Below, piece by piece: positions 7,352 through 17,640 of a stretch of DNA of 64,000 nucleotides. The position numbers and the translations under genes were made by a program. This DNA comes from Streptomyces nodosus. Its GTDB lineage: Bacteria; Actinomycetota; Actinomycetes; Streptomycetales; Streptomycetaceae. Positions within the stretch are counted from its first letter, which is position 1. The number at the start of each line of letters is the position of its first letter. The notes under the pieces are model-generated. The model was not told where the DNA came from. It made no database searches and saw only the letters and a list, made by a program, of their open reading frames with translations. The stretch covers positions 3,250,501-3,314,500 of the forward strand of contig NZ_CP023747.1 of the NCBI RefSeq assembly GCF_008704995.1. Direction: 5' to 3'.

Positions 7352-9166
7352 TCACTTTCCGTAGGCCAGCATCAGCTTCTCCTTCGACTTGCCGTCGCCG
7401 CTCAGCTGGGTCGTGGAGATGTAGAAACGACCGTCCACGTAGTCGATCGCCTTGGAGAAGAAGTCGCTCTCGATCCGCGCGGCGCCCGACGGGTTCTGCA
7501 GCAGCGTGGTCATGGTGTGGCTCCCACCGGTCGTCGGGACGGAGACGATCCGGCCCCCCGCGTTGTACGACGCCTCGACATAGACGATCAGACGGCCGCC
7601 CTCCGTCTTCAGCGGAAGCATCGACGTGTCCCCCGGGGACTTCACCCGCCACCGCTCCTTGCCCGTGTCCAGGCTGATCGCGACGATGTCGTTCGGGCCG
7701 CGTTTCGCCTCGGTCGGCAGATACAGGGTGTCGGCGTCGGCCACCGCGCCCAGGCAGTCCTGGAGGTCACGGTCGAGGAACGCCCACTCGCAGTCGGGTG
7801 CGAAGGAATCCTTCGCCTGGACCTCGGAGCGCACCGAGCCGTCGTTCCTCAGTGTGGCGATGTTCCCGCGCTTCCCGTCCTCGTCGGTGGAGTAGAGGAC
7901 GACCGGGTCGACGGAGTACACGTTTTCGACGCGCCAGTCCTTGGGTATCTTCCGCGTCCATCTGGCCTTGCCGGTCGCCGGGTCGAGCTCCTGGACCTCG
8001 TCGTGCTGGTTGTCGGTGGCGGCCGCGCAGGAGGAGATGGAGATCAGCCTGGTGCCGCCCGCGAACCCGGACGGATAGCAGGTCTCGTCGTACCGCAGCT
8101 TGTCCCACAGCTTCTTGCCGGTGCCCAGGTCGAACGCGGTGCCGGACTGGGAGCGGCCGACCACCAGGGTGTCGCCGACGAGGGTGAGGCCGAGGGTGAG
8201 CGTGCTGTCGAACAGCGCGCCCTCGGGAACCTCCTTGCCCCAGCCCTTCTTGCCGGTGCGCAGGTCGATCTGCTGGAGCTGGTTGCAGGTGGCGGTGTCG
8301 CTGACCCCGTCCTTGTAGGCGACCACGATCTTGTCGTCGGACGACTTCTGCCGGGTCACCGAGCAGATCTTCTGCGGGAAGGAGATGGGGTCCCAGGAGG
8401 GTTCGCCGTCGCTCACCCGGTAGCCGAAGATCTGCTTGTAGGCGGCCTTCACCGCCGTCGTGCCGGTGATCCACATGCCGGTGGCGTCGGCGCCGGAACC
8501 GGGCGCGTCGGGTGCCTCCTTGTACCAGAGGACCTTGGCCTCGCCCGGCTTGCGGCCCTCGTTGAGGTCCGTGTCCTCGCCGCCGTCGCCGCTGCCGTCG
8601 CCCGGGTCGACCGGGGCGGGCTTCGGGGCCGACGCGGAGGGGCTCGCGCTCCCGATCTTGTCGGCGACGGGCTTCTTGTCCCCGCCGTCGCCGCTGAGCG
8701 CGAACACGGTGCCGCCTATGACCAGCAGCGCCACCACGGCGGCGCCCACGGCCAGGGCGGCCTTGCCCTTGAAGGGGTTCTTGGAGCCACCGCCGGGCGG
8801 CGGGGTGGGGGCGCCCGGGAACTGGGGCGGCTGCGGCGGGTAGCCGTAACCCGGCTGCGACGGGGCGTAGGGGCCGGGCGGGGTGTACGGGCCTGACGGG
8901 GTGTACGGCCCCGGCTGGGCGTACGGTCCCTGCTGCGCGTACGGTCCCGGCTGCTGGGGCGGAGTGTACGGGCCCGGCTGGGCGTGGGGGCCGGGCTGCT
9001 GGGGCGTGGCGTAGGGGCCGGGCTGCTGGGGATAGCCGTAGCCCGGCTGCGGCGGGGACGGAGGCTGGGGCGGCTGCGGTTCCTGAGGAGCGCCGAAGCC
9101 ACCCGACGGGGGGTTCTGCGGTGCTCCGAAACCGTCCTGCGGCGGCTGGCCGGGTGGCTGATTCAT
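7352..9166 (-). CDS. Membrane-anchored PQQ-like beta-propeller repeat protein (copy 2)
   Basis: A paralogue of the next gene with the same plan in 604 residues. The N-terminal low-complexity region (1-130) is rich in PGPYTPPQQPGPYAQ-type units, residues 136-157 (ALAVGAAVVALLVIGGTVFAL) form a single membrane span, and an extracytoplasmic PQQ-like propeller follows, with blades such as AFDLGTGKKLWDKL, DPATGKARWTRK and LDTGKERWRVK. The frame is open to 9307, but the ATG at 9166 (MNQPPGQPPQ) matches the paralogue's start and has GGGGGGAAGGCG upstream. Cys residues in the propeller (ICSVTRQ, ETCYPS, SSCAAA) may form disulfides outside the cell. Function is unknown. Expression with copy 1 is likely from the 70-nt spacing. 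Confidence 0.85.
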   Translation of the reverse strand: MNQPPGQPPQDGFGAPQNPPSGGFGAPQEPQPPQPPSPPQPGYGYPQQPGPYATPQQPGPHAQPGPYTPPQQPGPYAQQGPYAQPGPYTPSGPYTPPGPYAPSQPGYGYPPQPPQFPGAPTPPPGGGSKNPFKGKAALAVGAAVVALLVIGGTVFALSGDGGDKKPVADKIGSASPSASAPKPAPVDPGDGSGDGGEDTDLNEGRKPGEAKVLWYKEAPDAPGSGADATGMWITGTTAVKAAYKQIFGYRVSDGEPSWDPISFPQKICSVTRQKSSDDKIVVAYKDGVSDTATCNQLQQIDLRTGKKGWGKEVPEGALFDSTLTLGLTLVGDTLVVGRSQSGTAFDLGTGKKLWDKLRYDETCYPSGFAGGTRLISISSCAAATDNQHDEVQELDPATGKARWTRKIPKDWRVENVYSVDPVVLYSTDEDGKRGNIATLRNDGSVRSEVQAKDSFAPDCEWAFLDRDLQDCLGAVADADTLYLPTEAKRGPNDIVAISLDTGKERWRVKSPGDTSMLPLKTEGGRLIVYVEASYNAGGRIVSVPTTGGSHTMTTLLQNPSGAARIESDFFSKAIDYVDGRFYISTTQLSGDGKSKEKLMLAYGK

Positions 9167-9401
9167 CAGCGCCTTCCCCCCTCTTGACTGATGTGTCACC
9201 ACGCCCGTGGTACCCCACCCCGCCGATGTCGCTCGAAGTGGTACCGGACGGCCCTTTTTATCACTGCGCCGCCCGGGATCACGGGGCCCGTACGGCCCTG
9301 TTCCCAAGGGAGAACCGGCCTGTGATGCGCCCGTTACGCGCCTTCACGCGCCTTTCACACCGTCCGCGCGCCACCCGCCTACCGGCCCCGGCCCCTCCGT
9401 A

Positions 9402-11213
<1,812 letters not shown>

Positions 11214-11386
11214 TTCACTCCTGCTCGGCGGGGATCGATCAGCCTTCAAGCGTAGGGCCTCGGAGGAAAGCGGCGGAACGCCGGAGCACCGTCACTCTTT
11301 GTGATGACGCGATCGGGATACGGCCGCTACGGCGTGCCCTGGCCGACGTCCCGGTGGCCGCTGCCTCCGCCGGACGGCTGGACCGC

Positions 11387-12280
11387 TCAGAGCACCGTCG
11401 CCCCCGCCGCGGGCCCCGTCGTGACCCGTACCGTGCGGCAGGTGCCGGACTCGCGCAGTGCCCGCGCCACCGTCCGAGCCGACTCGGCGTCCGCGGCGAG
11501 GAACGCCGTCGTCGGCCCCGACCCGGAGACCAGCCCGGCCAGGGCGCCCGCGGCGCGGCCCTCCGCGAGGGTGTCCGCCAGGGACGGGCGCAGGGAGAGC
11601 GCGGCGGGCTGAAGGTCGTTGGAGAGGGTCGCGGCGAGGGCGTTGACGTCGCCCTTCGCCAGAGCGGTCAGCAGTTCCTCGGAGGCGGTCGGCTCGGGGA
11701 TCCCCACGCCCTCGGTCAGCCGGTCGAACTCGCGGTAGACCGCCGGGGTGGACAGCCCGCCGTCGGCCGTCGCGAACACCCAGTGGAAGGTCCCGCCGAC
11801 CTCCAGCGGGGTGAGCTTCTCGCCCCGCCCGGTGCCCAGCGCCGCCCCGCCCACCAGGCTGAACGGCACATCGCTGCCCAACTCGGCGCAGATGTCGAGG
11901 AGTTCCTCACGGGAGGCATGGGTGCCCCAGAGCGCGTCACAGGCCACCAGGGCGCCCGCGCCGTCCGCGCTGCCGCCCGCCATGCCCCCGGCGACCGGGA
12001 TGTCCTTGGTGATGTGGAGGTGCACGGCCGGGTCCAGCCCATGGCGTTCGGCGAGCGCCAGCGCCGCCCGGGCCGCCAGGTTCGTACGGTCCAGGGGCAC
12101 CTGCCCGGCGTCCGGGCCGGAGCAGGTGACGCTCAGCTCCTCGGCGGGGGTCACCGTGATCTCGTCGTAAAGCCCGACGGCCAGAAAGACGTTCGCCAGG
12201 TCGTGGAAGCCGTCGGGCCGGGCGCCGCCCACCGCGAGCTGCACATTGACCTTGGCCGGGACGCGTACGGTCACGCTCAC
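11387..12280 (-). CDS. ispE: 4-diphosphocytidyl-2-C-methyl-D-erythritol kinase
   Basis: ATP-dependent phosphorylation of CDP-ME in the MEP pathway to isoprenoid precursors. At 297 residues this is a GHMP kinase. It begins [20 protein letters not shown], the IspE N-terminal substrate motif, carries the ATP loop [18 protein letters not shown], and ends with [12 protein letters not shown] as GHMP motif 3. The GTG start overlaps the rsmA stop by 4 nt (GTGA), so it is translationally coupled to rsmA. The rpfB-rsmA-ispE order is conserved in Actinobacteria, including Mycobacterium. Confidence 0.95.
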   Translation of the reverse strand: MSVTVRVPAKVNVQLAVGGARPDGFHDLANVFLAVGLYDEITVTPAEELSVTCSGPDAGQVPLDRTNLAARAALALAERHGLDPAVHLHITKDIPVAGGMAGGSADGAGALVACDALWGTHASREELLDICAELGSDVPFSLVGGAALGTGRGEKLTPLEVGGTFHWVFATADGGLSTPAVYREFDRLTEGVGIPEPTASEELLTALAKGDVNALAATLSNDLQPAALSLRPSLADTLAEGRAAGALAGLVSGSGPTTAFLAADAESARTVARALRESGTCRTVRVTTGPAAGATVL

Positions 12281-13209
12281 TGCTGGTCCTGCTCCTCGTT
12301 GTCGGGGGTGCCGTTCCCGGCCTCGCGGTCCTCGGTCGCGCGGCTCCCGGCGGTGCGGTGCTCGGCGATCCGGGCGAACTCCTCCACCGTCAGCGCCTCC
12401 CCGCGCGCCTGCGGCGAGACCCCGGCGGCGACCAGCGCGGCCTCGGCGGCGGCGGCCGATCCCGCCCAGCCGGCCAGCGCGGCCCGCAGGGTCTTGCGCC
12501 GCTGCGCGAAGGCCGCGTCCACGACCGCGAACACCTCCGCCTTCGACGCGGAGGTCTTGACCGGCTCGGCCCGCCGGACCAGTGAGACCAGTCCGCTGTC
12601 GACATTGGGCGCGGGCCAGAAGACGGTGCGTCCGATGGCTCCGGCGCGCTTGACGTCGGCGTACCAGTTGGCCTTCACCGACGGCACCCCGTACACCCTG
12701 GACCCGGGCGCGGCGGCCAGCCGGTCCGCGACCTCGGACTGCACCATCACCAGGGTCCGCTCGATGGTCGGGAAGGTGTCGAGCATATGGAGCAGGACCG
12801 GCACGGCGACGTTGTACGGCAGGTTCGCCACCAGCGCGGTGGGCGCGGGTCCCGGCAGCTCCGCGACACGCATCGCGTCGGAGTGCACCAGCGCGAACCG
12901 CTCGGCGCGCCCGGGCATCCGGGCGGCGACCGTCGAGGGCAGCGCCGCCGCCAGGACGTCGTCGATCTCGACGGCGGTGACCCGCTCGGCGACCTCCAGC
13001 AACGCCAGTGTCAGCGACCCCAGCCCGGGGCCCACCTCCACCACGACGTCGTCGGGGCGCACCTCGGCGGTGCGCACGATACGGCGCACGGTGTTGGCGT
13101 CGATGACGAAGTTCTGGCCGCGCTGTTTAGTGGGGCGGACACCGAGGGCCGCCGCCAGTTCACGGACGTCGGCGGGCCCCAGGAGGGCGTCGGGGGTGGG
13201 GCTGCTCAC
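12277..13209 (-). CDS. rsmA: 16S rRNA (A1518/A1519-N6)-dimethyltransferase
   Basis: KsgA/RsmA dimethylates two adenines in the 3' hairpin of 16S rRNA late in 30S assembly. The 310 residues contain [10 protein letters not shown] (the family's QNFL motif), the SAM-binding motif [17 protein letters not shown], the acidic VTAVEIDD, and the catalytic NLPYNVAVP (NLPY). The Arg/Ala-rich C-terminal domain follows, and the last 25 residues are a polar tail. The GTG start gives [12 protein letters not shown]. It sits between rpfB (150 nt upstream, same strand) and ispE (4-nt overlap). Confidence 0.96.
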   Translation of the reverse strand: MSSPTPDALLGPADVRELAAALGVRPTKQRGQNFVIDANTVRRIVRTAEVRPDDVVVEVGPGLGSLTLALLEVAERVTAVEIDDVLAAALPSTVAARMPGRAERFALVHSDAMRVAELPGPAPTALVANLPYNVAVPVLLHMLDTFPTIERTLVMVQSEVADRLAAAPGSRVYGVPSVKANWYADVKRAGAIGRTVFWPAPNVDSGLVSLVRRAEPVKTSASKAEVFAVVDAAFAQRRKTLRAALAGWAGSAAAAEAALVAAGVSPQARGEALTVEEFARIAEHRTAGSRATEDREAGNGTPDNEEQDQQ

Positions 13210-13359
13210 GGACCAAGGGTACGGGGCGGCGCAGGGCGGCCGTGCACGCGCCGGTGCGTACGGCCGGGCCCCCGGTGCCGCGCGGGTCCGGAAACCGCCG
13301 GGGCGCGCGCCCGCCGGCGAGGGAGCAGCGGCGGCCGGCGGGCGGGCGGTGGCGGCCGC

Positions 13360-14685
13360 TCACCGGAACAACCGCCGCCCGCAGTGCGGCCAGGGGCTGG
13401 CGCCCCGGCGGACGAACAGCCTCTTGGCGCGATAGGTCTGCTCCGCGGCCGGGGCGTCCTGCGGCCGTCCGGAGCCGCCGAGGCTGCGCCAGGTGTGCCG
13501 GTCGAACTGGTAGAGGCCCCCATAGGTGCCGGACGGGTCCACCGCGCGCGACCGGCCGCCGGACTCACAGGACGCGAGCCCGCGCCAGTTCAGTCCCTCG
13601 GCTCCCCACACCGAGCCCGGGTGCCGCCGGGTGCCCACCCGCACCAGCTGGGCCCTGGGCCTGCGCAGCACCCGGGAGCGGATCCGCTGCGGTTTCTGCC
13701 TGACCCCGTTGACGGTGCGCAGGGCGTAGGTCACCCGGCGGGTGCCGGGGCGCCCGGCGCGCACCACCACCTCGGTGCCCTTGAACAGGGACGAGTCCGA
13801 GGTGCGCCGCACCCGGAACGGGATCGGCACCTCACGGTTCTCCCTGGAGCCGACCACCCGCAGCACGGTCACCGTCTGCCCCTCGCGCGGAAAGCTCCCC
13901 GGCCGCACGGAGGTGGTGTCCTGTCCGCGCAGGGTGACCCCGGCCTGCTCGACGGCCTGGCGGACGGTCTTCGCGTTCGTCCGGATCGTACGGGTATGCC
14001 CGTCCGCCATGACCGTCACCACGCGCTCGGTGCGGACGTCCAGGGTGAGACCCTCGCGGCCGATCCGCCGCGAGGCCGGGGTGGACAGATAGGCGCCCTG
14101 GGCGCGCACCCCGAGCTGCCGGAGCGCGCCGTCCACGGTGTGCGCCGTCGTCCACACCTGGCGCCGGTGCCCGTCGATGGTGAGATACATCGGGCGCCCG
14201 TAGCGCACCACGACCTCGTCGCCGCTCTCGAGCCGTGTCCCGAGACCCGGGGCGACCACATCGTGCTCCCCCACCGGGACGTCCTGCTGGGCGAGCAGAT
14301 CGCCCACGTCGTCGGCGAAGGTGTGCAGGGACCGCGAGCTGCCGTCCACCGTCAGCTCGACCGCCTTGTCCTTGGCGACGAACGCGGTGGTGCCACCGGC
14401 CAGGAAGGCGACGACCAGCGCCTGGGGAAGCAGCCGGCTCATGGAGCGCGCGCCGCTCCTTCTGCGCCGTGCGGCATGGCGGGCCCGGGCGTGCTCTCCG
14501 GCGCGCGCGGTGGCGTCCGGCGCCCGGCGTGGCGGGGGCGGTTCCGGCGCGCGCCCCGCCGGGACGCGGGCCTCGTAGGCGGGCCGGTAGGTGTCCGGGT
14601 GCGTCCGGCCGTACGGCTGGGGGCGCGCCAGGGTCGGGCCGGATGTCCCGTATGGCGAGTACTGCCGTTTGCTCACATTGCTCAC
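13360..14685 (-). CDS. rpfB: RpfB-like resuscitation-promoting factor (DUF348 x3, G5, transglycosylase)
   Basis: A secreted, membrane-tethered peptidoglycan hydrolase that promotes exit from dormancy or spore germination. In the 441 residues: a Pro/Arg-rich cytoplasmic head (1-80), a signal anchor at 82-103 (LLPQALVVAFLAGGTTAF), three DUF348 repeats starting near 107, 165 and 223 (ELTVDGSSRSLHTFADDVG, YLTIDGHRRQVWTTAHTVD, TVMADGHTRTIRTNAKTVR), a G5 domain (about 280-352) and the lysozyme-like Rpf domain (364-441), with catalytic Glu374 in LASCESGGR and the YGGLYQFDRHTWRSLGG motif. Cys373 and Cys435 probably form the conserved disulfide. Its place between tatD and rsmA matches mycobacterial rpfB. 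Confidence 0.93.
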   Translation of the reverse strand: MSNVSKRQYSPYGTSGPTLARPQPYGRTHPDTYRPAYEARVPAGRAPEPPPPRRAPDATARAGEHARARHAARRRRSGARSMSRLLPQALVVAFLAGGTTAFVAKDKAVELTVDGSSRSLHTFADDVGDLLAQQDVPVGEHDVVAPGLGTRLESGDEVVVRYGRPMYLTIDGHRRQVWTTAHTVDGALRQLGVRAQGAYLSTPASRRIGREGLTLDVRTERVVTVMADGHTRTIRTNAKTVRQAVEQAGVTLRGQDTTSVRPGSFPREGQTVTVLRVVGSRENREVPIPFRVRRTSDSSLFKGTEVVVRAGRPGTRRVTYALRTVNGVRQKPQRIRSRVLRRPRAQLVRVGTRRHPGSVWGAEGLNWRGLASCESGGRSRAVDPSGTYGGLYQFDRHTWRSLGGSGRPQDAPAAEQTYRAKRLFVRRGASPWPHCGRRLFR

Positions 14686-14787
14686 GACGACACGCTCCAG
14701 AGAGGGTCCGAAACGGGGGACCAGAACCTAACTCCTGGCCGTCACTCTCCAAAGCAACGTCCTCGCTCGGTGTGGCGACACGGCCAC

Positions 14788-14809
14788 CCGGGGGAACGAA
14801 GACCCCCGG
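14788..14809 (-). other. Strong hairpin in the rpfB 5' leader
   Basis: In the 167-nt tatD-rpfB gap a 7-bp GC stem (CCGGGGG/CCCCCGG) encloses an 8-nt loop, read TCTTCGTT on the minus strand. A second imperfect stem, GGCCAG/CTGGTC, lies nearer the gene. With no T-tract, either could end tatD transcription or fold in the rpfB leader. No known riboswitch pattern was recognised. Confidence 0.4.
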
Positions 14810-14852
14810 ACGGCGTCCTCCCGGTTGCGGACGGCACCGGGATTGTCATCGT

Positions 14853-15761
14853 TCAGTAGTCAAAAGCACGGGCCGTGTTCCGAGCCAGGGCCGTCGCCAG
14901 CGCGTCCTCCTCGACCCCCTTGACCGCGGCCATCGCACGGACCGTGACCGGCACGAGATAGGGCGCGTTGGGCCGGCCGCGGAACGGGGCGGGTGTCAGG
15001 AACGGCGCGTCCGTCTCCACCAGGACGAGGTCGAGAGGGGCCACGGTGAGCGCGTCCCGCAGCGGCTGCGCGTTCTTGAAGGTCACATTGCCGGCGAAGG
15101 ACATGAAGTAGCCGGCACGGGCGCAGATCTCCGCCATCTCGGCATCACCCGAGTAGCAGTGGAAGATCGTCCGCTCGGGCGCACCCTCCTCCTCGAGGAT
15201 GCGCAGCACATCGGCGTGGGCCTCGCGGTCGTGGATGACCAGGGCCTTGCCGTGCCGTTTGGCGATCTCAATATGGGCGCGGAAGGACCGCTCCTGGACG
15301 GCCCGGCCCTCCGGCCCGGTGCGGAAGTGGTCGAGCCCGGTCTCGCCGACGCCCTTGACCTGCGGCAGGACGGCGAGGCGGTCGATCTCGGCGAGCGCGT
15401 CGTCCAGGGCCGCGTCGCCGCCCGGTGCACGGCCGCCCTCCTGCCGGGACCAGCCTCCCGGGGGGTCGCCGTGGACGATGCGCGGTGCCTCGTTGGGGTG
15501 CAGTGCGACGGCCGCGTGCACCGCGTCATGGGCGGCGGCCGTCTCGGCGGCCCAGCGCGAGCCCTTCACATCGCAGCCGACCTGGACGACCGTCGTCACG
15601 CCGACCGACGCGGCCTTGGCGAGACCCTCCTCCACCGTGCCGGACTGCATGTCCAGATGGGTGTGCGAGTCGGCGACGGCCACCCGCAGGGGCTCGGGGA
15701 GCGGCGGCGGCACGTTCTTGTCGGGGGCCGGGGAGAGCTTGTCGGCGGCTGGGGAAGGCAT
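14853..15761 (-). CDS. tatD: TatD family metal-dependent hydrolase/DNase
   Basis: A 302-residue TIM-barrel metal hydrolase. Metal ligands are visible in order: SHTHLD (HxH, about 31-35), the Glu of GVGETGLDHF, the His of LVIHDREAH, the His of TIFHCYSGD, and the Asp of LVETDAPFL. TatD proteins show 3'-5' exonuclease or DNase activity; the physiological substrate is often unclear. The open frame extends to 16907, but ATG 15761 with GGGGGT directly upstream and the family N-terminus fix the start. The first 25 residues are an extra Pro-rich leader. It precedes rpfB on the same strand, as in other Actinobacteria. Confidence 0.93.
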   Translation of the reverse strand: MPSPAADKLSPAPDKNVPPPLPEPLRVAVADSHTHLDMQSGTVEEGLAKAASVGVTTVVQVGCDVKGSRWAAETAAAHDAVHAAVALHPNEAPRIVHGDPPGGWSRQEGGRAPGGDAALDDALAEIDRLAVLPQVKGVGETGLDHFRTGPEGRAVQERSFRAHIEIAKRHGKALVIHDREAHADVLRILEEEGAPERTIFHCYSGDAEMAEICARAGYFMSFAGNVTFKNAQPLRDALTVAPLDLVLVETDAPFLTPAPFRGRPNAPYLVPVTVRAMAAVKGVEEDALATALARNTARAFDY

Positions 15762-15859
15762 ACCCCCGATCCTACGGAAGGGCCGTGCCGCCCCGGCTGG
15801 GAGGCGGTTTCCGTCCCTCCTCGCCGACGGTCCGCCCCCCTCCGCCCGCGGTCCGCCCC

Positions 15860-16294
15860 TTATCCGGCCTTGCGGTGCTGGAAGGGGTGCAGCAGGTCCG
15901 AGAAGTGCCAGTGGTGCTGCTCGTCGGAGTCCGCCTCCGGGTCCGCCTCCGGGTCCGCTGCCGAGTCCGCCGCCGGGGACGGTCCGGAGGCGTCCTGCCC
16001 CTTTGGCCGGTGGTGCCGGTGCATCGAGTTCTGCGCGGAGGACACCCGGCCCGCGCGCATGATGCGCACCACATGGCCGTCGCAGTTGAGGCAGGTGGGC
16101 CGGCTCAGCGGCGACGGGACGACCCGGCCACCCACCACATACGCCACGAACTCGTGGCCGTCCCCGTCGATGTGGTGCTCGATCTCGTACGACTGTTCCC
16201 ATCCATGCCCGCACCGCATACAGGCGAAGGAATAGGACTCGTACACGACTGCGGTGGCGGTGTCCCGGGCGGTCCGCCCTGCGCTCTCGCTCAT
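15860..16294 (-). CDS. Conserved zinc-ribbon-like protein of unknown function
   Basis: A 144-residue hydrophilic protein. Two Cys pairs, SFACMRCGHGWEQ (CxxCG) and PTCLNCDGHV (CxxC), about 45 residues apart, suggest one four-Cys zinc site in the first 80 residues. The C-terminal half is acidic and His-rich (PEADPEADSDEQHHWHF) and low in complexity. GAGGAG lies 6 nt before the ATG, a strong ribosome binding site, with a small 7-bp hairpin just upstream of it. It lies 98 nt upstream of tatD on the same strand. The catalytic role is unknown; DNA or RNA contact is possible from the ribbon alone. Confidence 0.75.
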   Translation of the reverse strand: MSESAGRTARDTATAVVYESYSFACMRCGHGWEQSYEIEHHIDGDGHEFVAYVVGGRVVPSPLSRPTCLNCDGHVVRIMRAGRVSSAQNSMHRHHRPKGQDASGPSPAADSAADPEADPEADSDEQHHWHFSDLLHPFQHRKAG

Positions 16295-16644
16295 GCCTGC
16301 TCCTCTTGTCCTCCGGACAAGCGCTCCGGTGGGGCGGGATTCCGGATCCCGCGCTCTCCCACAGAGGACGGCTGGGTCCCCTCACCCAGTGGACGCCTCC
16401 ACCAGCGCGAACGCAGCAGGGCCTGTCGAGTGTTGGAGGCGATTTGGACTCCGCTTGCCAAAGCCACCCGCTCGGCCCTGTCCCGGCTTTGCCTTCGACG
16501 ACAGCCCTTTGCCCGCCCGTGGGGCGTCCGCTCAGAGGAGATGCGCCCTGCTCACCGGGGCCGTGAGCCGTCCGGGAGCCCCCGGGCGACGGTGCACGCC
16601 CGCGTCCGCCGGAACGCGACAAGGCCCGGTGGACCGCACGCCGC
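16295..16644. other. 350-nt intergenic region between rsmI and the zinc-ribbon gene
   Basis: No convincing coding frame. It holds a perfect 7-bp hairpin at 16305-16321 (CTTGTCC-tcc-GGACAAG) next to the downstream gene's Shine-Dalgarno and a 6-bp hairpin at 16372-16389 (CTGGGT/ACCCAG). It presumably contains the promoter of the 15860-16294 gene. A less GC-rich patch near 16433-16462 (GAGTGTTGGAGGCGATTTGG) might be a promoter element, but no -35/-10 pair is clear. Confidence 0.4.
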
Positions 16645-17553
16645 TCAGCCCTGCCCGGCGATGTCCTTCCCGGCGGCGTCCTTCCCGGCGGCGTTCTTCC
16701 CGGCGGCGTTCTTCGCGGCCACCACCGCGTCGAAGACCTCCCGCTTGGGCAGCCCCGCCTCCGCGGCCACCGCCGCGATGGCCTCCTTGCGGCGCTCCCC
16801 CGCCTCCTCCCGCACCCGCACCCGGCGCACCAGCTCGGCCGCGTCGAGTTCCTCGGGGCCCTTCTCGCCGGCGCCCTCCACGACGACGGTGATCTCGCCC
16901 CGTACACCCTCCGCCGCCCAGGCCGCCAGCTCGTCCAGCGAACCCCGCCTGACCTCCTCGTAGGTCTTGGTCAGCTCACGGCAGACGGCGGCCCGGCGCC
17001 CGGCGCCGAACGCCTCGGCCATCGCGGAGAGGGTGGCCTCCAGCCGGTGCGGGGCCTCGAAGTACACCAGGGTGCGCCGCTCCCCGGCGACCTCGCGCAG
17101 CCGCGACAGCCGCTCGCCCGCCTTGCGCGGCAGAAAGCCCTCGAAGCAGAACCGGTCGACGGGCAGCCCGGACAGCGCCAGCGCGGTCAGCACGGCGGAC
17201 GGGCCGGGCACGGCGGTGACCCGGACGTCCTGCTCGACTGCGGCGGCGACCAGCCGGTACCCGGGGTCGGACACGGACGGCATCCCCGCGTCGGTCACCA
17301 GCAGCACCCGCGCCCCGCCGGTCAGCGCCTCCACCAGCTCCGGTGTCCGGGCGGACTCGTTGCCCTCGAAGTAGGACACGACACGCCCGGCGGGCTGGAC
17401 GCCCAGCGCCTGGGTGAGCCGGCGCAGCCGCCGGGTGTCCTCGGCGGCGATCACATCGGCGGTGGCGAGCTCCTGAGCGAGCCGGGGCGGCGCGTCCTCG
17501 ATGTCCCCGATGGGGGTGCCGGCGAGGACCAGGGTTCCGGGCGTTGCTGTCAC
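16645..17553 (-). CDS. rsmI: 16S rRNA (C1402-2'-O)-methyltransferase
   Basis: RsmI methylates the ribose of C1402 in the 30S decoding centre. It is a SAM-dependent tetrapyrrole-methylase-fold enzyme with GTLVLAGTPIGDIEDAPPRL at the N-terminus, AEDTRRLRRL, VTDAGMPSVSDPGYRLV and VPGPSAVLTALALSGLP. The GTG at 17553 has GGAGGATGGAGAG upstream; the frame stays open far beyond but reads through the divergent pmt gene. It is 302 residues long, with a Lys/Ala tail built from AAGKN repeats (residues about 280-302) not needed for the fold. pmt starts 87 nt away on the other strand, the same arrangement as in mycobacteria. Confidence 0.95.
   Translation of the reverse strand: MTATPGTLVLAGTPIGDIEDAPPRLAQELATADVIAAEDTRRLRRLTQALGVQPAGRVVSYFEGNESARTPELVEALTGGARVLLVTDAGMPSVSDPGYRLVAAAVEQDVRVTAVPGPSAVLTALALSGLPVDRFCFEGFLPRKAGERLSRLREVAGERRTLVYFEAPHRLEATLSAMAEAFGAGRRAAVCRELTKTYEEVRRGSLDELAAWAAEGVRGEITVVVEGAGEKGPEELDAAELVRRVRVREEAGERRKEAIAAVAAEAGLPKREVFDAVVAAKNAAGKNAAGKDAAGKDIAGQG
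16663..16722 (-). repeat. 15-bp tandem repeat in the 3' end of rsmI
   Basis: Four direct 15-bp units of the form GTCCTTCCCGGCGGC (the last one diverged) encode the repeated AAGKN/AAGKD pentapeptides at the C-terminus of RsmI. The unit is a multiple of three, so copy-number change keeps the frame open. Confidence 0.85.
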
Positions 17554-17640
17554 CTCTCCATCCTCCCAGGCGCGGGTCCCTGACCGATCGGGCAGGGGCA
17601 AGCGTGGGACTCCCACAGAGGTGTTCCCTACGATGGCGCG

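Noticed and set aside
5452..9166. True PQQ-dependent dehydrogenases
   Set aside because: Blades resemble PQQ repeats, but there is no cytochrome domain, signal cleavage site or catalytic Asp/Glu pattern recognised, and the proteins have disordered heads and a single span.
14686..14852. c-di-AMP (ydaO) riboswitch before rpfB
   Set aside because: Some actinobacterial rpf genes have one, but I could not see the conserved ydaO sequence blocks and the gap is short. Only ordinary hairpins are visible.
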